Source: Pseudonocardia sp. (GTDB lineage Bacteria > Actinomycetota > Actinomycetes > Mycobacteriales > Pseudonocardiaceae). From it: a stretch of DNA of 33,470 nucleotides. The stretch is from assembly GCA_025869365.1 (NCBI GenBank), contig JAOZVV010000138.1, positions 1 to 33,470 on the forward strand. The letters are read 5' to 3'. A program made the position numbers and the translations under genes. Position 1 is the stretch's first letter. Each line of letters starts with the position of its first letter. This document shows, in pieces, positions 15,451 through 23,770 of the stretch. Below the pieces are notes generated by a model. It was given only the letters and a program-made list of their open reading frames with translations. It did no database searches and was not told the origin of the DNA.

Positions 15451-16395
15451 CTAGGCGAGACAGGTCAGCGGCGTGCCGCCGTTGTAGGTGACCATGTCCG
15501 CCAACGCCGCCATGACGTCGATCGCGCCGCCCCGCTCCACCCCGTCGAGCTCGGCGTAGGCGCGGTACAGGTTCCCGACGATGCGCTCGGCGTCGGGCCA
15601 GTCGGTGAACCGGCCGAGGTCGGTGTCCTGCGCGGCCTGCAGCGGCGGGACACCCGCGTCGCGGCCGCGTTCGGCCAGGTCCAGCACGAACCGCAGGTAG
15701 TCCAGGGTGGCGTCGAGCGGGGCGCGGTCGTGGAACACCGGGCCGTGCCCGGGCACCGTCGTGGTCGCACCGAGCGGGGCCACGGCGTTCTCCAGGACGT
15801 CGATCGCGCCGGCGACCGAGCCCATCAGCAGGAACGGCGTGCCGCCGTTGAAGATCAGGTCACCGCAGAACAACGTGGACCGCTCGGGGAACCAGACCAG
15901 CGAGTCGTTGGTGGTGTGCGCGGGCGTCCCGACGTACCGGACCTCGGCGCGCAGCTCCCCGAGGTGCAGCGTGACGCCGTCGGTGAAGGTCAGGAACGGC
16001 GGGTCGAGCGGCAGCGACCCCCAGTCCGGGGTCTTCCAGAACGGCAGCTCCCGCGGCGGACCGAACGCGATCATCTCCTCCCGGGCGCGCTCGTGGGCGA
16101 CGATCGTGGCGGTGTCGAACAGCGCGTTGCCCCAGGTGTGGTCGCCGTGATGGTGGGTGTTGACCAGGGTCCGGACGGGCGCGGAGGTCACCGAGCCGAT
16201 GGCCTCGACGAACGCCCGGGTGCGTCGCTCGGTGGAGCAGGAGTCCACCGCGACCACGCCCTGCGGCCCCACCGCGAAGCCGGTGTTGTTGATCCACCAG
16301 GTCCCGTCCGGCTGGACGTAGGCGTGGATGCCGTCGGACACCTCCTCCAGCCGGGGCGGGCCGGGGATCGTGATGTCGTGGGTGTGCGTGCTCAT
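15451..16395 (-). CDS. MBL-fold metallo-hydrolase
   Basis: This 314-residue metallo-beta-lactamase-fold hydrolase has a complete metal site: H81, H83, D85 and H86 in NTHHHGDHTWGN, H160 in GTPAHTTND, D179 in LFCGDLIFNGG, and H217 in VPGHGP. No signal peptide is visible, so it is probably cytoplasmic. The family is broad (thioesterases, lactonases, cyclase-like proteins) and the substrate cannot be read from the sequence. Its start overlaps the stop of the fumarylacetoacetate-hydrolase-family gene by 4 bp, and GGAG precedes the ATG, so the pair is translationally coupled and probably acts in one pathway. A lactone or thioester hydrolysis step in a ring-cleavage route would fit, as inference. 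Confidence 0.85.
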   Translation of the reverse strand: MSTHTHDITIPGPPRLEEVSDGIHAYVQPDGTWWINNTGFAVGPQGVVAVDSCSTERRTRAFVEAIGSVTSAPVRTLVNTHHHGDHTWGNALFDTATIVAHERAREEMIAFGPPRELPFWKTPDWGSLPLDPPFLTFTDGVTLHLGELRAEVRYVGTPAHTTNDSLVWFPERSTLFCGDLIFNGGTPFLLMGSVAGAIDVLENAVAPLGATTTVPGHGPVFHDRAPLDATLDYLRFVLDLAERGRDAGVPPLQAAQDTDLGRFTDWPDAERIVGNLYRAYAELDGVERGGAIDVMAALADMVTYNGGTPLTCLA

Positions 16396-17294
16396 GAGGT
16401 CTCCTTCCGGAGGGGACGCACCGGCGTCCCCTCGACGATCCGGGCGTCGATCGCGCCGAGGCCCTCGACGTCGAGCCGGACGTGGTCGCCGGGCACGAGG
16501 TAGGGGTACGCGTCCGCGCCGTGCACCCGCGACAGCTCGAGGATGCAGCCGGTCCCGACCGTCCCGCTGCCGATCAGGTCACCCGGCACCACCCGGGTGC
16601 CGCGCGAGGCGTACGCGATCATCTCACCGAAGGTCCAGTACAGGGCGTCGAGGCTGCCCGCGCTGTAGGGCTCGCCGTTCACCGAGGCCGTCATGGCGGC
16701 GGCCGCGGGCAGCGCGTCGGGGGTGAGCATCCACGGCCCGCAGCTCGACGCGGAGTCCTTCCCCTTGGCCGGGCCGAGGTTCAGTCTCATCTCCTCGCCC
16801 TGCAGGTCCCGCGCGCTCCAGTCGCAGAACAGCGTGTAGCCCGCGATGTGCTCGACGGCCTCCTCGGGCGTGAGGTCCGAACCCTCGCGGCCGATCACCG
16901 CGGCGACCTCCAGCTCGTAGTCGAACGCGGCGCTGCCCGGCGAGACCGGGACGGGGTCGTTCGCGCCGCGCAGCGCGGCCGGGTTGGTGAAGTAGAAGAC
17001 CGGCTGCCGGTACCAGAGCGGCTCGACCTCCAGCCCGATCGCGGCGCTCGCGGTGACCACGTGCTCCTCGAAGGCCATGAAATCCCGGACGGCCGGCGGG
17101 CGCGGCACCGGCGGCAGCAGCGTCACGGTGTCCGGGTCGACGGACGGGCCGGCCCACGCGGCCTCCGCCGCCGCGCGGAGATCACCCAGCAGGTCCACCA
17201 GGGCGGTGCCGTCGGGGGCGGGATGCAGGCGGTCGCCCCGCCAGACCGCGGCCCGCTCGCGGCCCTCGGCATCGGTGTAGCTGCTCCAGCGCAT
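16392..17294 (-). CDS. Fumarylacetoacetate hydrolase family protein
   Basis: This 300-residue protein belongs to the FAH superfamily, whose members cleave C-C bonds in, or decarboxylate, diketo and oxo acids using Mg. The metal ligands are E127 and E129 in FDYELEVAAVIG and D158 in LFCDWSARDLQ. The conserved AKGKDSASSCGPWM stretch follows at 176-189, and GDLIGSGTVGTG is further on. The N-terminal domain of about 65 residues precedes the catalytic fold. A ribosome binding site (GAGAGGG) is about 5 bases before the ATG. The gene lies 51 bp downstream of the LysR-type gene on the same strand and overlaps the MBL-fold gene, so a LysR-FAH-MBL transcript is likely. The exact substrate is unknown. 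Confidence 0.9.
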   Translation of the reverse strand: MRWSSYTDAEGRERAAVWRGDRLHPAPDGTALVDLLGDLRAAAEAAWAGPSVDPDTVTLLPPVPRPPAVRDFMAFEEHVVTASAAIGLEVEPLWYRQPVFYFTNPAALRGANDPVPVSPGSAAFDYELEVAAVIGREGSDLTPEEAVEHIAGYTLFCDWSARDLQGEEMRLNLGPAKGKDSASSCGPWMLTPDALPAAAAMTASVNGEPYSAGSLDALYWTFGEMIAYASRGTRVVPGDLIGSGTVGTGCILELSRVHGADAYPYLVPGDHVRLDVEGLGAIDARIVEGTPVRPLRKETS

Positions 17295-17345
17295 CGCATC
17301 CCTCTCTCGTCGGCCGCCCCAGCCTGCCCCGGGGGACCGGGCCGA

Positions 17346-18221
17346 TCATGGGCCTGATCGGTTGCGATCCGGGAGGTCCGCCGCCGCGGCGGCCCGGAAC
17401 ACCGCCACCATCTCGCGCCGGTCACCCGGCCGGGTCGCCACGGCGACCGTGGCCGGCGGACCGTCCAACGGGACGTACCGGACCCCCGGATGCGGGAAGA
17501 ACCGACGCGCGGGCTCCGCGTGCAGCCCGAGCCACCCGCTGGTCGCGACCGCGGTCGGGACACCGGAGGGCGAGCGGACGTCGACGCTCCCTCGCCGCCC
17601 GGGCGTGTCACCCCACTCGGCCAGCCCGGGCAGACCGCCGACCGGGGAGATCCACCGGCGCCCGTCGACGTCGGCATCGGTGAGCCGCTGCGCCTCGGCC
17701 AGCTCGGACCCGGCCGGCACGACGGCGACGCGGTCCATCCGCAGCACCCGGTCCAGCGCGAGATCGTCCGCGCCGCCGACGTCGTGCACCAGGGCGACAT
17801 CGACCTCGCCGGTGCGCACGGCGTCGTACTGGTTCTCCCAGTCGAGCTCCACGGAGGTCAGCGCGACGTCGGGGCAGCGGGCCGCGAGCAGGTCCCGGAC
17901 GTCCGGCCAGAGATCGGCGAGTCCGAAGCCGAGGACGCCGATCCGCAGGACGCCGGCCTCCTGGCGTGGCCCCTCGGCCTGCTCGACCAGCGCGTCGAGC
18001 TGGACCAGGACCTGCCGGGCCCGGGGGATGAAGCGTTCCCCGGCCGGGGTGAGCGCGACGCGACGGCTGGTCCGGGCGAACAGCGGCGTGCCGAGCTCGC
18101 GTTCGAGGGCCTGGATGCGGCGGCCGAAGGGCTGCGCGGCGATGTGGTGGGCCTGCGCCGCCCGTCCGAAGTGGAGGGTGTCTGCGAGGGTGACCGCGTA
18201 CCGGAGCGAACGGACGTCCAT
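17346..18221 (-). CDS. LysR-family transcriptional regulator
   Basis: This 291-residue LysR-type regulator has the N-terminal winged helix-turn-helix at residues 1-62 (MDVRSLRYAVTLADTLHFGR, then AAQAHHIAAQPFGRRIQALE, then RELGTPLFARTSRRVALTPAG). The periplasmic-binding-protein-like effector domain follows from about residue 90 (VLRIGVLGFGLADLW). The position usually held by Ser in SQPALS-type helices reads AAQPFG here. I use the ATG at 18219-18221, preceded by a GAGGTGG-type site; longer forms would overlap the divergent gene's leader. It is divergent from the amidohydrolase and upstream of the FAH and MBL genes, so it probably controls both directions. On the minus strand TTGCGA (18275-18280) and TAGCAT, 19 bp apart, could be its promoter. 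Confidence 0.9.
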   Translation of the reverse strand: MDVRSLRYAVTLADTLHFGRAAQAHHIAAQPFGRRIQALERELGTPLFARTSRRVALTPAGERFIPRARQVLVQLDALVEQAEGPRQEAGVLRIGVLGFGLADLWPDVRDLLAARCPDVALTSVELDWENQYDAVRTGEVDVALVHDVGGADDLALDRVLRMDRVAVVPAGSELAEAQRLTDADVDGRRWISPVGGLPGLAEWGDTPGRRGSVDVRSPSGVPTAVATSGWLGLHAEPARRFFPHPGVRYVPLDGPPATVAVATRPGDRREMVAVFRAAAAADLPDRNRSGP

Positions 18222-18328
18222 GTCCCCACCACCTCGTGTCTCGCGCGCGATGCTACGGCGCGTGACCGCCCCCATCGCAACCTTCTCGGCACATGTTCCG
18301 CGCCGTCGGTGTCGCCACGCTGAGCCGC

Positions 18329-19774
18329 ATGACACGCACCCTCATCCGCGGCGGACACGTCCTGACGATGGATCCCGCCCTCGGTGACCTGCCCGCCGGC
18401 GACGTCCTGATCGAGGACGGCGTGATCGCGGCCGTCGCCCCGTCCCTGCCGGTCACGGACGCGGAGATGATCGACGCGACGGGACACCTCGTGCTGCCCG
18501 GGCTCGTCGACACCCACCGCCACACCTGGCAGTCGCTGGCCCGCGGGATCTGCGGGGACTGGACGCTGGGGGACTACTACTTCGGCATCCGGCTCGGGAT
18601 CTCCCCGGCCTACACCGCCGACGACGTGCGCCTCGGCAACCGGCTCGGCGCCGTCGACGCGCTGAACGCCGGCGTCACCACGCTGCTGGACTTCTCGCAC
18701 TGCAACAACACCCCCGACCACAGCGACGCCGCCGTCCTCGGGCTGCGTGATGCCGGCATCCGCGCGGCGTTCTGCTACGGCTTCTTCGAGAGCTCCCCGG
18801 AGGCGACCCGTTTCGGCGGCCACGAGGCCCGGATCGCGGACTACCACCGGATCGCCGACACGTACTTCCCGACGGACGACGCCCTGCTGACCCTCGGCGT
18901 CTCGCTGTCGGAGCTGTTCGGCCTGCCCTGGGACCGCACGGTCGCCGAGCTGGCCGCTGCCCGCGAGCGCCGGGCGCTGATCGTCAACCACACCGGGTGC
19001 GTGTGGGGCAGCGTGCTGACCGGGGGCGTCCCGGAGCTCGACGCCCTCGGCCTGCTCGGCCCGGACATGGTCCACGTCTACTGCAACACCCTCGACGACG
19101 CCGGATGGGAGGCCGTCGCGCGCAGCGGCGGGAAGGTGTCGATCTCCGTCGAGACCGAGCTGAACATGGGGATGGGCCGGCCGGCGTTCGAACGCTGCCG
19201 CAGGCACGGGCTCGCCCCGACGCTGTCGGCCGACGTCATCTCGCTCAACTCCGGCGACCTGTGGCACGAGATGCGGTTCGGGCTGGGCTGGACCCGCTGG
19301 GAGGGCACCGACGCGGTCAACCTCGCGGGCGCGATGCCCGAGGCGGTCACCACCACCGCGAAGGAGGCGCTCGGCTGGTCCACCGTCAACGCCGCCGACG
19401 CGCTCGGGCTGGGTGACCGGATCGGGTCGCTGACCCCGGGCAAGCGCGCCGACCTGCAGCTCGTCGGGGGTGGGGCGCTCGAGCAGCACCCGCGGATCGA
19501 CCCGTACGCCACGCTGGTCTTCCAGACGACCGCCGCGGACGTCCGCACCGTGCTCGTCGACGGCCGGGTCGTGAAGCGGGACGGCGTGCTGACCGGCGTC
19601 GACCTGCCCCGGCTCACGGCCGAGGCGGACACCGCCGCGGCCGCGATCCTCGGCCGGGTCCGGGACGCGGGCCGCTCGCTGCCGGGTACCCCGCCGGGGG
19701 CCTTCGAGGCGCTGGAACCGATCGCGCGGGGCTTCCACGACGAGGCGGTGCGGGCGGCCAAGGCGGGCCGGTGA
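18329..19774 (+). CDS. Amidohydrolase, TRZ/ATZ-cytosine-deaminase-like
   Basis: This 481-residue protein of the amidohydrolase superfamily would be expected to be a cytoplasmic metal-dependent deaminase or hydrolase. The N-terminal beta domain TLIRGGHVLTMDP is followed by the metal site H63 and H65 in GLVDTHRHTWQSLARG. H221 in LIVNHTG and D302 in LSADVISLNSGDL are the next ligands. The beta-strand-6 position, which in relatives normally carries a catalytic His in a VHCN or VHGN motif, is Tyr251 here (VYCNTL). The C-terminal composite domain contains GSLTPGKRADLQLV, typical of the family. A start at 18293 would be 12 codons longer; I prefer the ATG at 18329, where homology begins. It is divergent from the LysR gene and may share a pathway with the FAH and MBL proteins. 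Confidence 0.88.
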   Translation: MTRTLIRGGHVLTMDPALGDLPAGDVLIEDGVIAAVAPSLPVTDAEMIDATGHLVLPGLVDTHRHTWQSLARGICGDWTLGDYYFGIRLGISPAYTADDVRLGNRLGAVDALNAGVTTLLDFSHCNNTPDHSDAAVLGLRDAGIRAAFCYGFFESSPEATRFGGHEARIADYHRIADTYFPTDDALLTLGVSLSELFGLPWDRTVAELAAARERRALIVNHTGCVWGSVLTGGVPELDALGLLGPDMVHVYCNTLDDAGWEAVARSGGKVSISVETELNMGMGRPAFERCRRHGLAPTLSADVISLNSGDLWHEMRFGLGWTRWEGTDAVNLAGAMPEAVTTTAKEALGWSTVNAADALGLGDRIGSLTPGKRADLQLVGGGALEQHPRIDPYATLVFQTTAADVRTVLVDGRVVKRDGVLTGVDLPRLTAEADTAAAAILGRVRDAGRSLPGTPPGAFEALEPIARGFHDEAVRAAKAGR

Positions 19775-20116
19775 GGCGGGCGGGCGACGCCGAGCCGGCC
19801 GCGGGGCCGGCGTGTGGATGATGATGGCCGTGCCGGAACCGGCGGAACGTCGACGGCGGCATGTCGCCCGTGGTGTGACACGCCCGCGTCCCGCGCGGTG
19901 TGATCGTCGGGCGCGGTACAGGACGGCCGTATGCGGCCGGGTCGTACCGCATCCCGTGATCATGGCGGGGAGGTGCCGCCGCCGACCGCCTGCCGGCGCG
20001 ACGTCCTGGCGCGGGCGCCGTGAGCCGGGACGACCTCGGCACGGGGGTCGAGGCACCTCCTCACCAGGACCCGGACCTGGCACGATGCAGGCCTGCACCG
20101 CGCTGAGGGAGGGACT
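19775..20116. other. 342-bp gap without a supported gene
   Basis: Between the amidohydrolase and the SnoaL-like gene I find a strong GC hairpin just after the amidohydrolase stop, then GC-rich sequence without a convincing coding frame. Frames that stay open here on either strand are Arg/Pro-rich, as expected of shadow frames. The last 15 bases carry the purine-rich ribosome binding site of the next gene. Confidence 0.6.
19794..19811 (+). terminator. Hairpin after the amidohydrolase gene
   Basis: GCCGGCC-GCGG-GGCCGGC is a perfect 7-bp stem with a 4-base loop, starting 20 bp after the TGA. It has no T-run, like many actinobacterial terminators. Confidence 0.5.
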
Positions 20117-20542
20117 GTGAGCGAACGGGATCTCGCGCAGGAGGACGCCCGCAAGAAGGTCGTCCGGGCCGCGTTCGACGACTGGGCGGCGGGCCGGGGC
20201 GGCCCGTTCGCGCTGCTGGCGGACGACGTCCGGTGGACGATCGTCGGGAACAGCCCGGTCTCGCGGACCTTCGAGAGCAGGCAGGACTTCCTCGACACCG
20301 TGATCGGGCCCTTCAACGCCCGGATGTCCGCGCCGCTCGTCCCGACCGTGCGGGGTCTGTACGCGGACGGGGCCTGGGTCGTCGCCCTGTTCGACGCCGA
20401 GGCGACCGCCCGGGACGGCCGTCCGTACCGCAACACCTACACCTGGTACCTGCGGCTGGTGGAGGGCGCGATCGTCGAGGGCATCGCGTTCTTCGACACG
20501 ATCGAGTTCACGGACCTGTGGGAGCGGGTCTCCCCGGCCTGA
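20117..20542 (+). CDS. SnoaL/NTF2-like fold protein (ketosteroid-isomerase-like)
   Basis: This 141-residue single-domain protein has the alpha+beta cone fold pattern of the SnoaL/NTF2 family: an N-terminal helix (QEDARKKVVRAAFDDWAAG), LLADDVRWTIVG near residues 32-44, and the closing strands YRNTYTWYLRLVEGAIVEGIAFFD. Members include isomerases, dehydratases and proteins without known activity, so function cannot be assigned. The GTG start at 20117-20119 is supported by GGGAGGGA 3-4 bases upstream. It is a lone gene that converges on the broken phospholipase-D-like gene with a 19-bp gap. Confidence 0.82.
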   Translation: MSERDLAQEDARKKVVRAAFDDWAAGRGGPFALLADDVRWTIVGNSPVSRTFESRQDFLDTVIGPFNARMSAPLVPTVRGLYADGAWVVALFDAEATARDGRPYRNTYTWYLRLVEGAIVEGIAFFDTIEFTDLWERVSPA

Positions 20543-20561
20543 TCCCGGGTCGCCGCGGTCC

Positions 20562-22215
20562 CTACCGGGGGTCCGAGGCGCTCGAGGCGGCCTGCGCCCC
20601 GGACCGCGCGATCCGGAGGCCCTTGCGTGCGCCGGCCCTCGCCCCCTTCCTCGCACCCTCGGCCGCTCGCTGCAGCGGCCGCGGAGCGGGCTCCGGCCAG
20701 GGACCGACCGGCACCAGGACCCGCTCCTCGGGCGCGAACCCGGCGGGGTAGCCGGCTCGGCGCCAGCTGCCGGCGGGCGCGTCCGGGGGCAGCCAGTGCG
20801 AGTGCCAGATCCCGATCGCCAGGTCGATGTCCTCCAGGTGGGGGCGCAGCTCCTCGGTCAGCGGGGTGCGCAGGTGCTCGGCCACAGCTGTACCCGCAGG
20901 TCCCGGATCTGGCTGCCGGTGGTGACGAACACCGAGTTGATCTCGGTGTCCGTGCCCCGCATCGAGCGGCTGTAGAAGTTCGCCGAGCCGACGGAGGCGA
21001 ACACGTCGTCGATCAGCATCAGCTTCGTGTGCACCGTCAGGTCCTCGATCCGGTGCATCATCACGTTGCCGCGGTCCGCGGGGGTCAGCAGGTCGATCAC
21101 CCCACGCTGGATGTCGCCGGTGACGCGGCGGCGGAACTTGTTCACCCCGCCGTCCGCCGGGTCCTTGCGTCCCGAGCAGACCAGGATCACCTTCACCCCG
21201 CGCGCGGCGGCGTCGCGCAGCAGCCCGTAGAGCCGGAAGGCGCTCGCCCGCCCGGCGTCTCGTAGAAGTACTGGTCCTCCAGGTAGATGTAGCGCTGCGC
21301 ACCGCGGATCGCGGTGGACAGCGCGTGGTAGACCTCGTGGACGCCGTGCCTGGGCAGCGTCGTCCAGTGCCGCCGGTAGAGCATGAACAGCTGGTCGATC
21401 TTCCACGGCCGGAACGAGCGCAGGACCTGCGTCGCCGTGCCCGGCGACGGGTACACCGCGACCGGTGGCGCGGGCGGCAGGTCCTCCGGGAACGGCTCCG
21501 GGTTCATCACCTCCCAGCGGGCCGGCGGGAACCAGGTCGCCCGGCGCGGCAGCGACGCCGCCTCGATCCACCGCCCCCGGTAGACCTCCCACACCCGGGC
21601 CGCCGCCGGGCCGCGCAGCCGGACGGCGCCGTCGTGCCAGCCCCAGCGCTGGTCCCCGATCGAGAGCCGGTCGTGCGGCTCGGCGTCGAAGCGGTTCGCG
21701 GACAGGTCGAGCCCGCCGACGAACGCCGTGAGCTCGCCGCCGACGTGCAGCAGCACCATCTTCTGGTGGTGGCAGCCGATCCCGGCGCCGGACCAGTCGA
21801 GCAGGACCCGGCCGCGCAGCGCCTCGTGCTCGCGGAAGGTCCGGGCGGCGAACGCGTTGGCCCGGAACGGCCCGATCGTGACGCCGGGGACCGAGCCGCT
21901 GAACACGGCCGCGGTGAGCAGCACCCGGACGTCGACCCCGGCCGCCGCCTTCTCGGCCAGCAGGTCCGCCAGCGAGCGGTACCCGGGCTCGTCCCTGTCC
22001 AGCCCGGCGAGGTCCATGTCCGGGTCGATCTGCAGGCCGGTCGCGAACACGCTGTCCCCGGGCCCGGCCCGTTCGAGCAGGTCCAGGACCTGGGCGAAGT
22101 ACTCGACGCCGTCGATGACGGGCACCCACTCGCTGTCCTCGACGAACGTGGGACACGTCGTCGACCCCGGCACGAGGTAGCGATCGGTCAGCGCGTCCAG
22201 TGCGGTCCCGGGCAC
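20562..22215 (-). pseudogene. Phospholipase-D-like protein, broken by two frameshifts
   Basis: Three overlapping frames together encode one protein of about 550 residues with two PLD domains. Segment 1 runs from the GTG at 22213-22215 (AGGAGG 5 bases upstream) to about 21250 and carries the first HKD-type motif, HHQKMVLLH, near residue 150. Segment 2 (about 21250-20883) carries the complete second motif HTKLMLIDD followed by ASVGSANFYSRSM. Segment 3 (about 20882-20562) continues with AEHLRTPLTEELRPHLED and ends in a Lys/Arg/Ala-rich tail. Each junction needs one extra base to restore the frame (near 21245-21258 and at 20880-20884), both in G/C runs. The family includes phospholipases, cardiolipin synthases and nucleases. 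The gene is either a young pseudogene or was hit by two sequencing errors. It is divergent from the YjbR-like gene. Confidence 0.8.
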
Positions 22216-22237
22216 GGTCCTCCTCCCTCACCGGCGG

Positions 22238-22255
22238 GCCGGCCCGTCGGCCGGC
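22238..22255 (-). repeat. Hairpin in the leader of the PLD-like gene
   Basis: GCCGGCC-CGTC-GGCCGGC is a perfect 7-bp stem with a 4-base loop, 23 bp before the GTG of the PLD-like gene. It has the same stem as the hairpin at 19794-19811. It may be a leader structure or simply GC-rich sequence. Confidence 0.35.
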
Positions 22256-22376
22256 ATCCGGGACGACCGTATAGGCGGTGATCACGCGCGCACGACGACG
22301 GGCCGCGGCGGTCGTGTCGCAACCGCGTCGGGAGGACCACGGCCGCTCGCTAGGCTCCCGGCCGTGGGAGGGACCG

Positions 22377-22721
22377 ATGGTTGACGCGGGCGACGTCCGG
22401 CGGCTGGCCCTGTCGCTCGACGGCGTCGAGGAGATCGACAGCGACGGCTTCGACTTCCGCGTCGGCGGCAAGGGGTTCGTCTGGTCCTATCCGGAACGGG
22501 CGCCGGGTCGCGGGCGGGTCCTCCGCACGGACGTCGCGGTGCTGTACGTGGGCGACGAGGCGGAGAAGCAGGCACTGCTGCTCGGTGAGCCCGGGCTCTT
22601 CTTCACCACGCCGTCCTACGACGGCGTGCCGCTGGTCATGGTGCGGCTCGACCTGCTCGACGCGGAACGGCTCACGGAGCTCGTGACCGACGCCTGGCGG
22701 ATGCGCGCCACCCCCGGCTGA
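22377..22721 (+). CDS. MmcQ/YjbR-family protein
   Basis: This 114-residue protein matches the MmcQ/YjbR small double-wing fold: MVDAGDVRRLALSLDGVEE at the N-terminus, DFRVGGKGFVWSYPE at 25-39, and LFFTTPSYDGVPLVMVRLD near 75-93, where family members have the conserved F/Y-TxxHYxGYPxVLVRL-like strand. These proteins are small, cytoplasmic, and suggested to bind DNA, but without a firmly known role. The ATG at 22377 follows GGGAGGGA. It is divergent from the PLD-like gene and convergent with the TauE-like gene, apparently alone in its transcript. The longer upstream frame is not needed for the fold. Confidence 0.85.
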   Translation: MVDAGDVRRLALSLDGVEEIDSDGFDFRVGGKGFVWSYPERAPGRGRVLRTDVAVLYVGDEAEKQALLLGEPGLFFTTPSYDGVPLVMVRLDLLDAERLTELVTDAWRMRATPG

Positions 22722-22779
22722 CCGCGCGCCCCACCTGACCGCGGCCTCCGGCATCCCGGTCGCCGCAGGGGCCCCCGGG

Positions 22780-23613
22780 TCACAGGGCGAGCAGGCTCTG
22801 GACCCCGACGAACAGCCCGACCCCGGCCAGCATCACGGCGAAGGCCCGCTCGAGCGTGGGCCCCGAGAACCGGCCCGCGACCCTCTTGCCGAGGAGCGTC
22901 CCGGCCACGGCCGCGACGGCGAACGGGAGGACGACGCGCCAGTCGAGGTCCAGCGCGCCGATCCGGGACCCCACGGACGAGACCGAGTTCAGTACGATGA
23001 TCAGCAGCGAGGTGCCGACGGCGAGCGACATCGGCATCCGGAGCACGATCACCAGCGCGGGCACCACGAGGAACCCGCCGCCCACGCCCAGGAACCCGGT
23101 GAGGAAGCCGACCGCGCCCCCGCACAGCAGGATCTCGGCGGTGGTGCGCAGCAGCGTGCCGCGGCGGGTGGCGGGGCGGCTGACCACCGTGGTGCCACCT
23201 GCCGGGACGGGGGCCTCGCCGGCCGGTTCCCCGGTCTCCGCCGGCTCCTCGGTGGCGGCGTCCCGGCCCCGGAGCAGCATCGCGGCGGCGACCACCAGCA
23301 CGAGGCCGGCGAAGACCAGCAGCAGGACGGGCCCGGCGGTGCGGTGGTTGAGGAGCGTCCCGAGGTAGGCGGCGGGGATACCGGCGATCCCGAACCCGAG
23401 CGCGGTGCGCCAGTCGATCCCGCCGCGCATCCGGGAGGCCGCCCCGGCGAGCGAGGCGGCGCCGACGATCACCACGCTCGCGGTCGTCGCGTCCTGCGCG
23501 CTCTGCCCCAGGAGGTAGACGAGCGCGGGCACGGTGAGGACGCCGCCGCCCCCGCCGAGGCCGCCGATGACCAGCCCGACGACGAGGCCGAGGACCGCCG
23601 CAGCGGCGAGCAT
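22780..23613 (-). CDS. TauE/SafE-family sulfite/sulfonate exporter-like permease
   Basis: This 277-residue integral membrane protein has two TauE-type repeats. The first begins LGLVVGLVIGGLGGGGGVLT, followed by VPALVYLLG. The second begins FLTGFLGVGGGFLVVPALVI. A hydrophilic loop (about residues 118-155) joins them, and about 7-8 membrane segments are visible. Family members export sulfite, sulfonates or other organosulfur anions; the substrate here is unknown. I place the start at the ATG at 23611-23613, immediately before the first helix. The frame is open to a GTG at 23725-23727, but the extra 38 residues are hydrophilic and a GATAAT (23686-23691, minus strand) lies inside that stretch and could be a -10. 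No good ribosome binding site is seen at any start. The gene is downstream of small ORFs and the WYL regulator on the same strand. Confidence 0.85.
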   Translation of the reverse strand: MLAAAAVLGLVVGLVIGGLGGGGGVLTVPALVYLLGQSAQDATTASVVIVGAASLAGAASRMRGGIDWRTALGFGIAGIPAAYLGTLLNHRTAGPVLLLVFAGLVLVVAAAMLLRGRDAATEEPAETGEPAGEAPVPAGGTTVVSRPATRRGTLLRTTAEILLCGGAVGFLTGFLGVGGGFLVVPALVIVLRMPMSLAVGTSLLIIVLNSVSSVGSRIGALDLDWRVVLPFAVAAVAGTLLGKRVAGRFSGPTLERAFAVMLAGVGLFVGVQSLLAL

Positions 23614-23770
23614 CAGGCCACGACCGACCGATGGACCACGACCCCGCCTTTCCACGCTACGGAAGTTCGGGTCAAATGTACGGTCATTATCGGCGGCCAG
23701 CAAGGCGTGCGGCGACGGTTCCGTCACGGACGGGACCGGTCACCAGGTCAGGCCGGGTGGGGCCGAGGGA

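Noticed and set aside
20858..21302. Separate small genes covering the second and third parts of the PLD-like locus
   Set aside because: Homology flows from one frame to the next with single-base offsets and no ribosome binding sites at internal starts; one broken gene explains it better.
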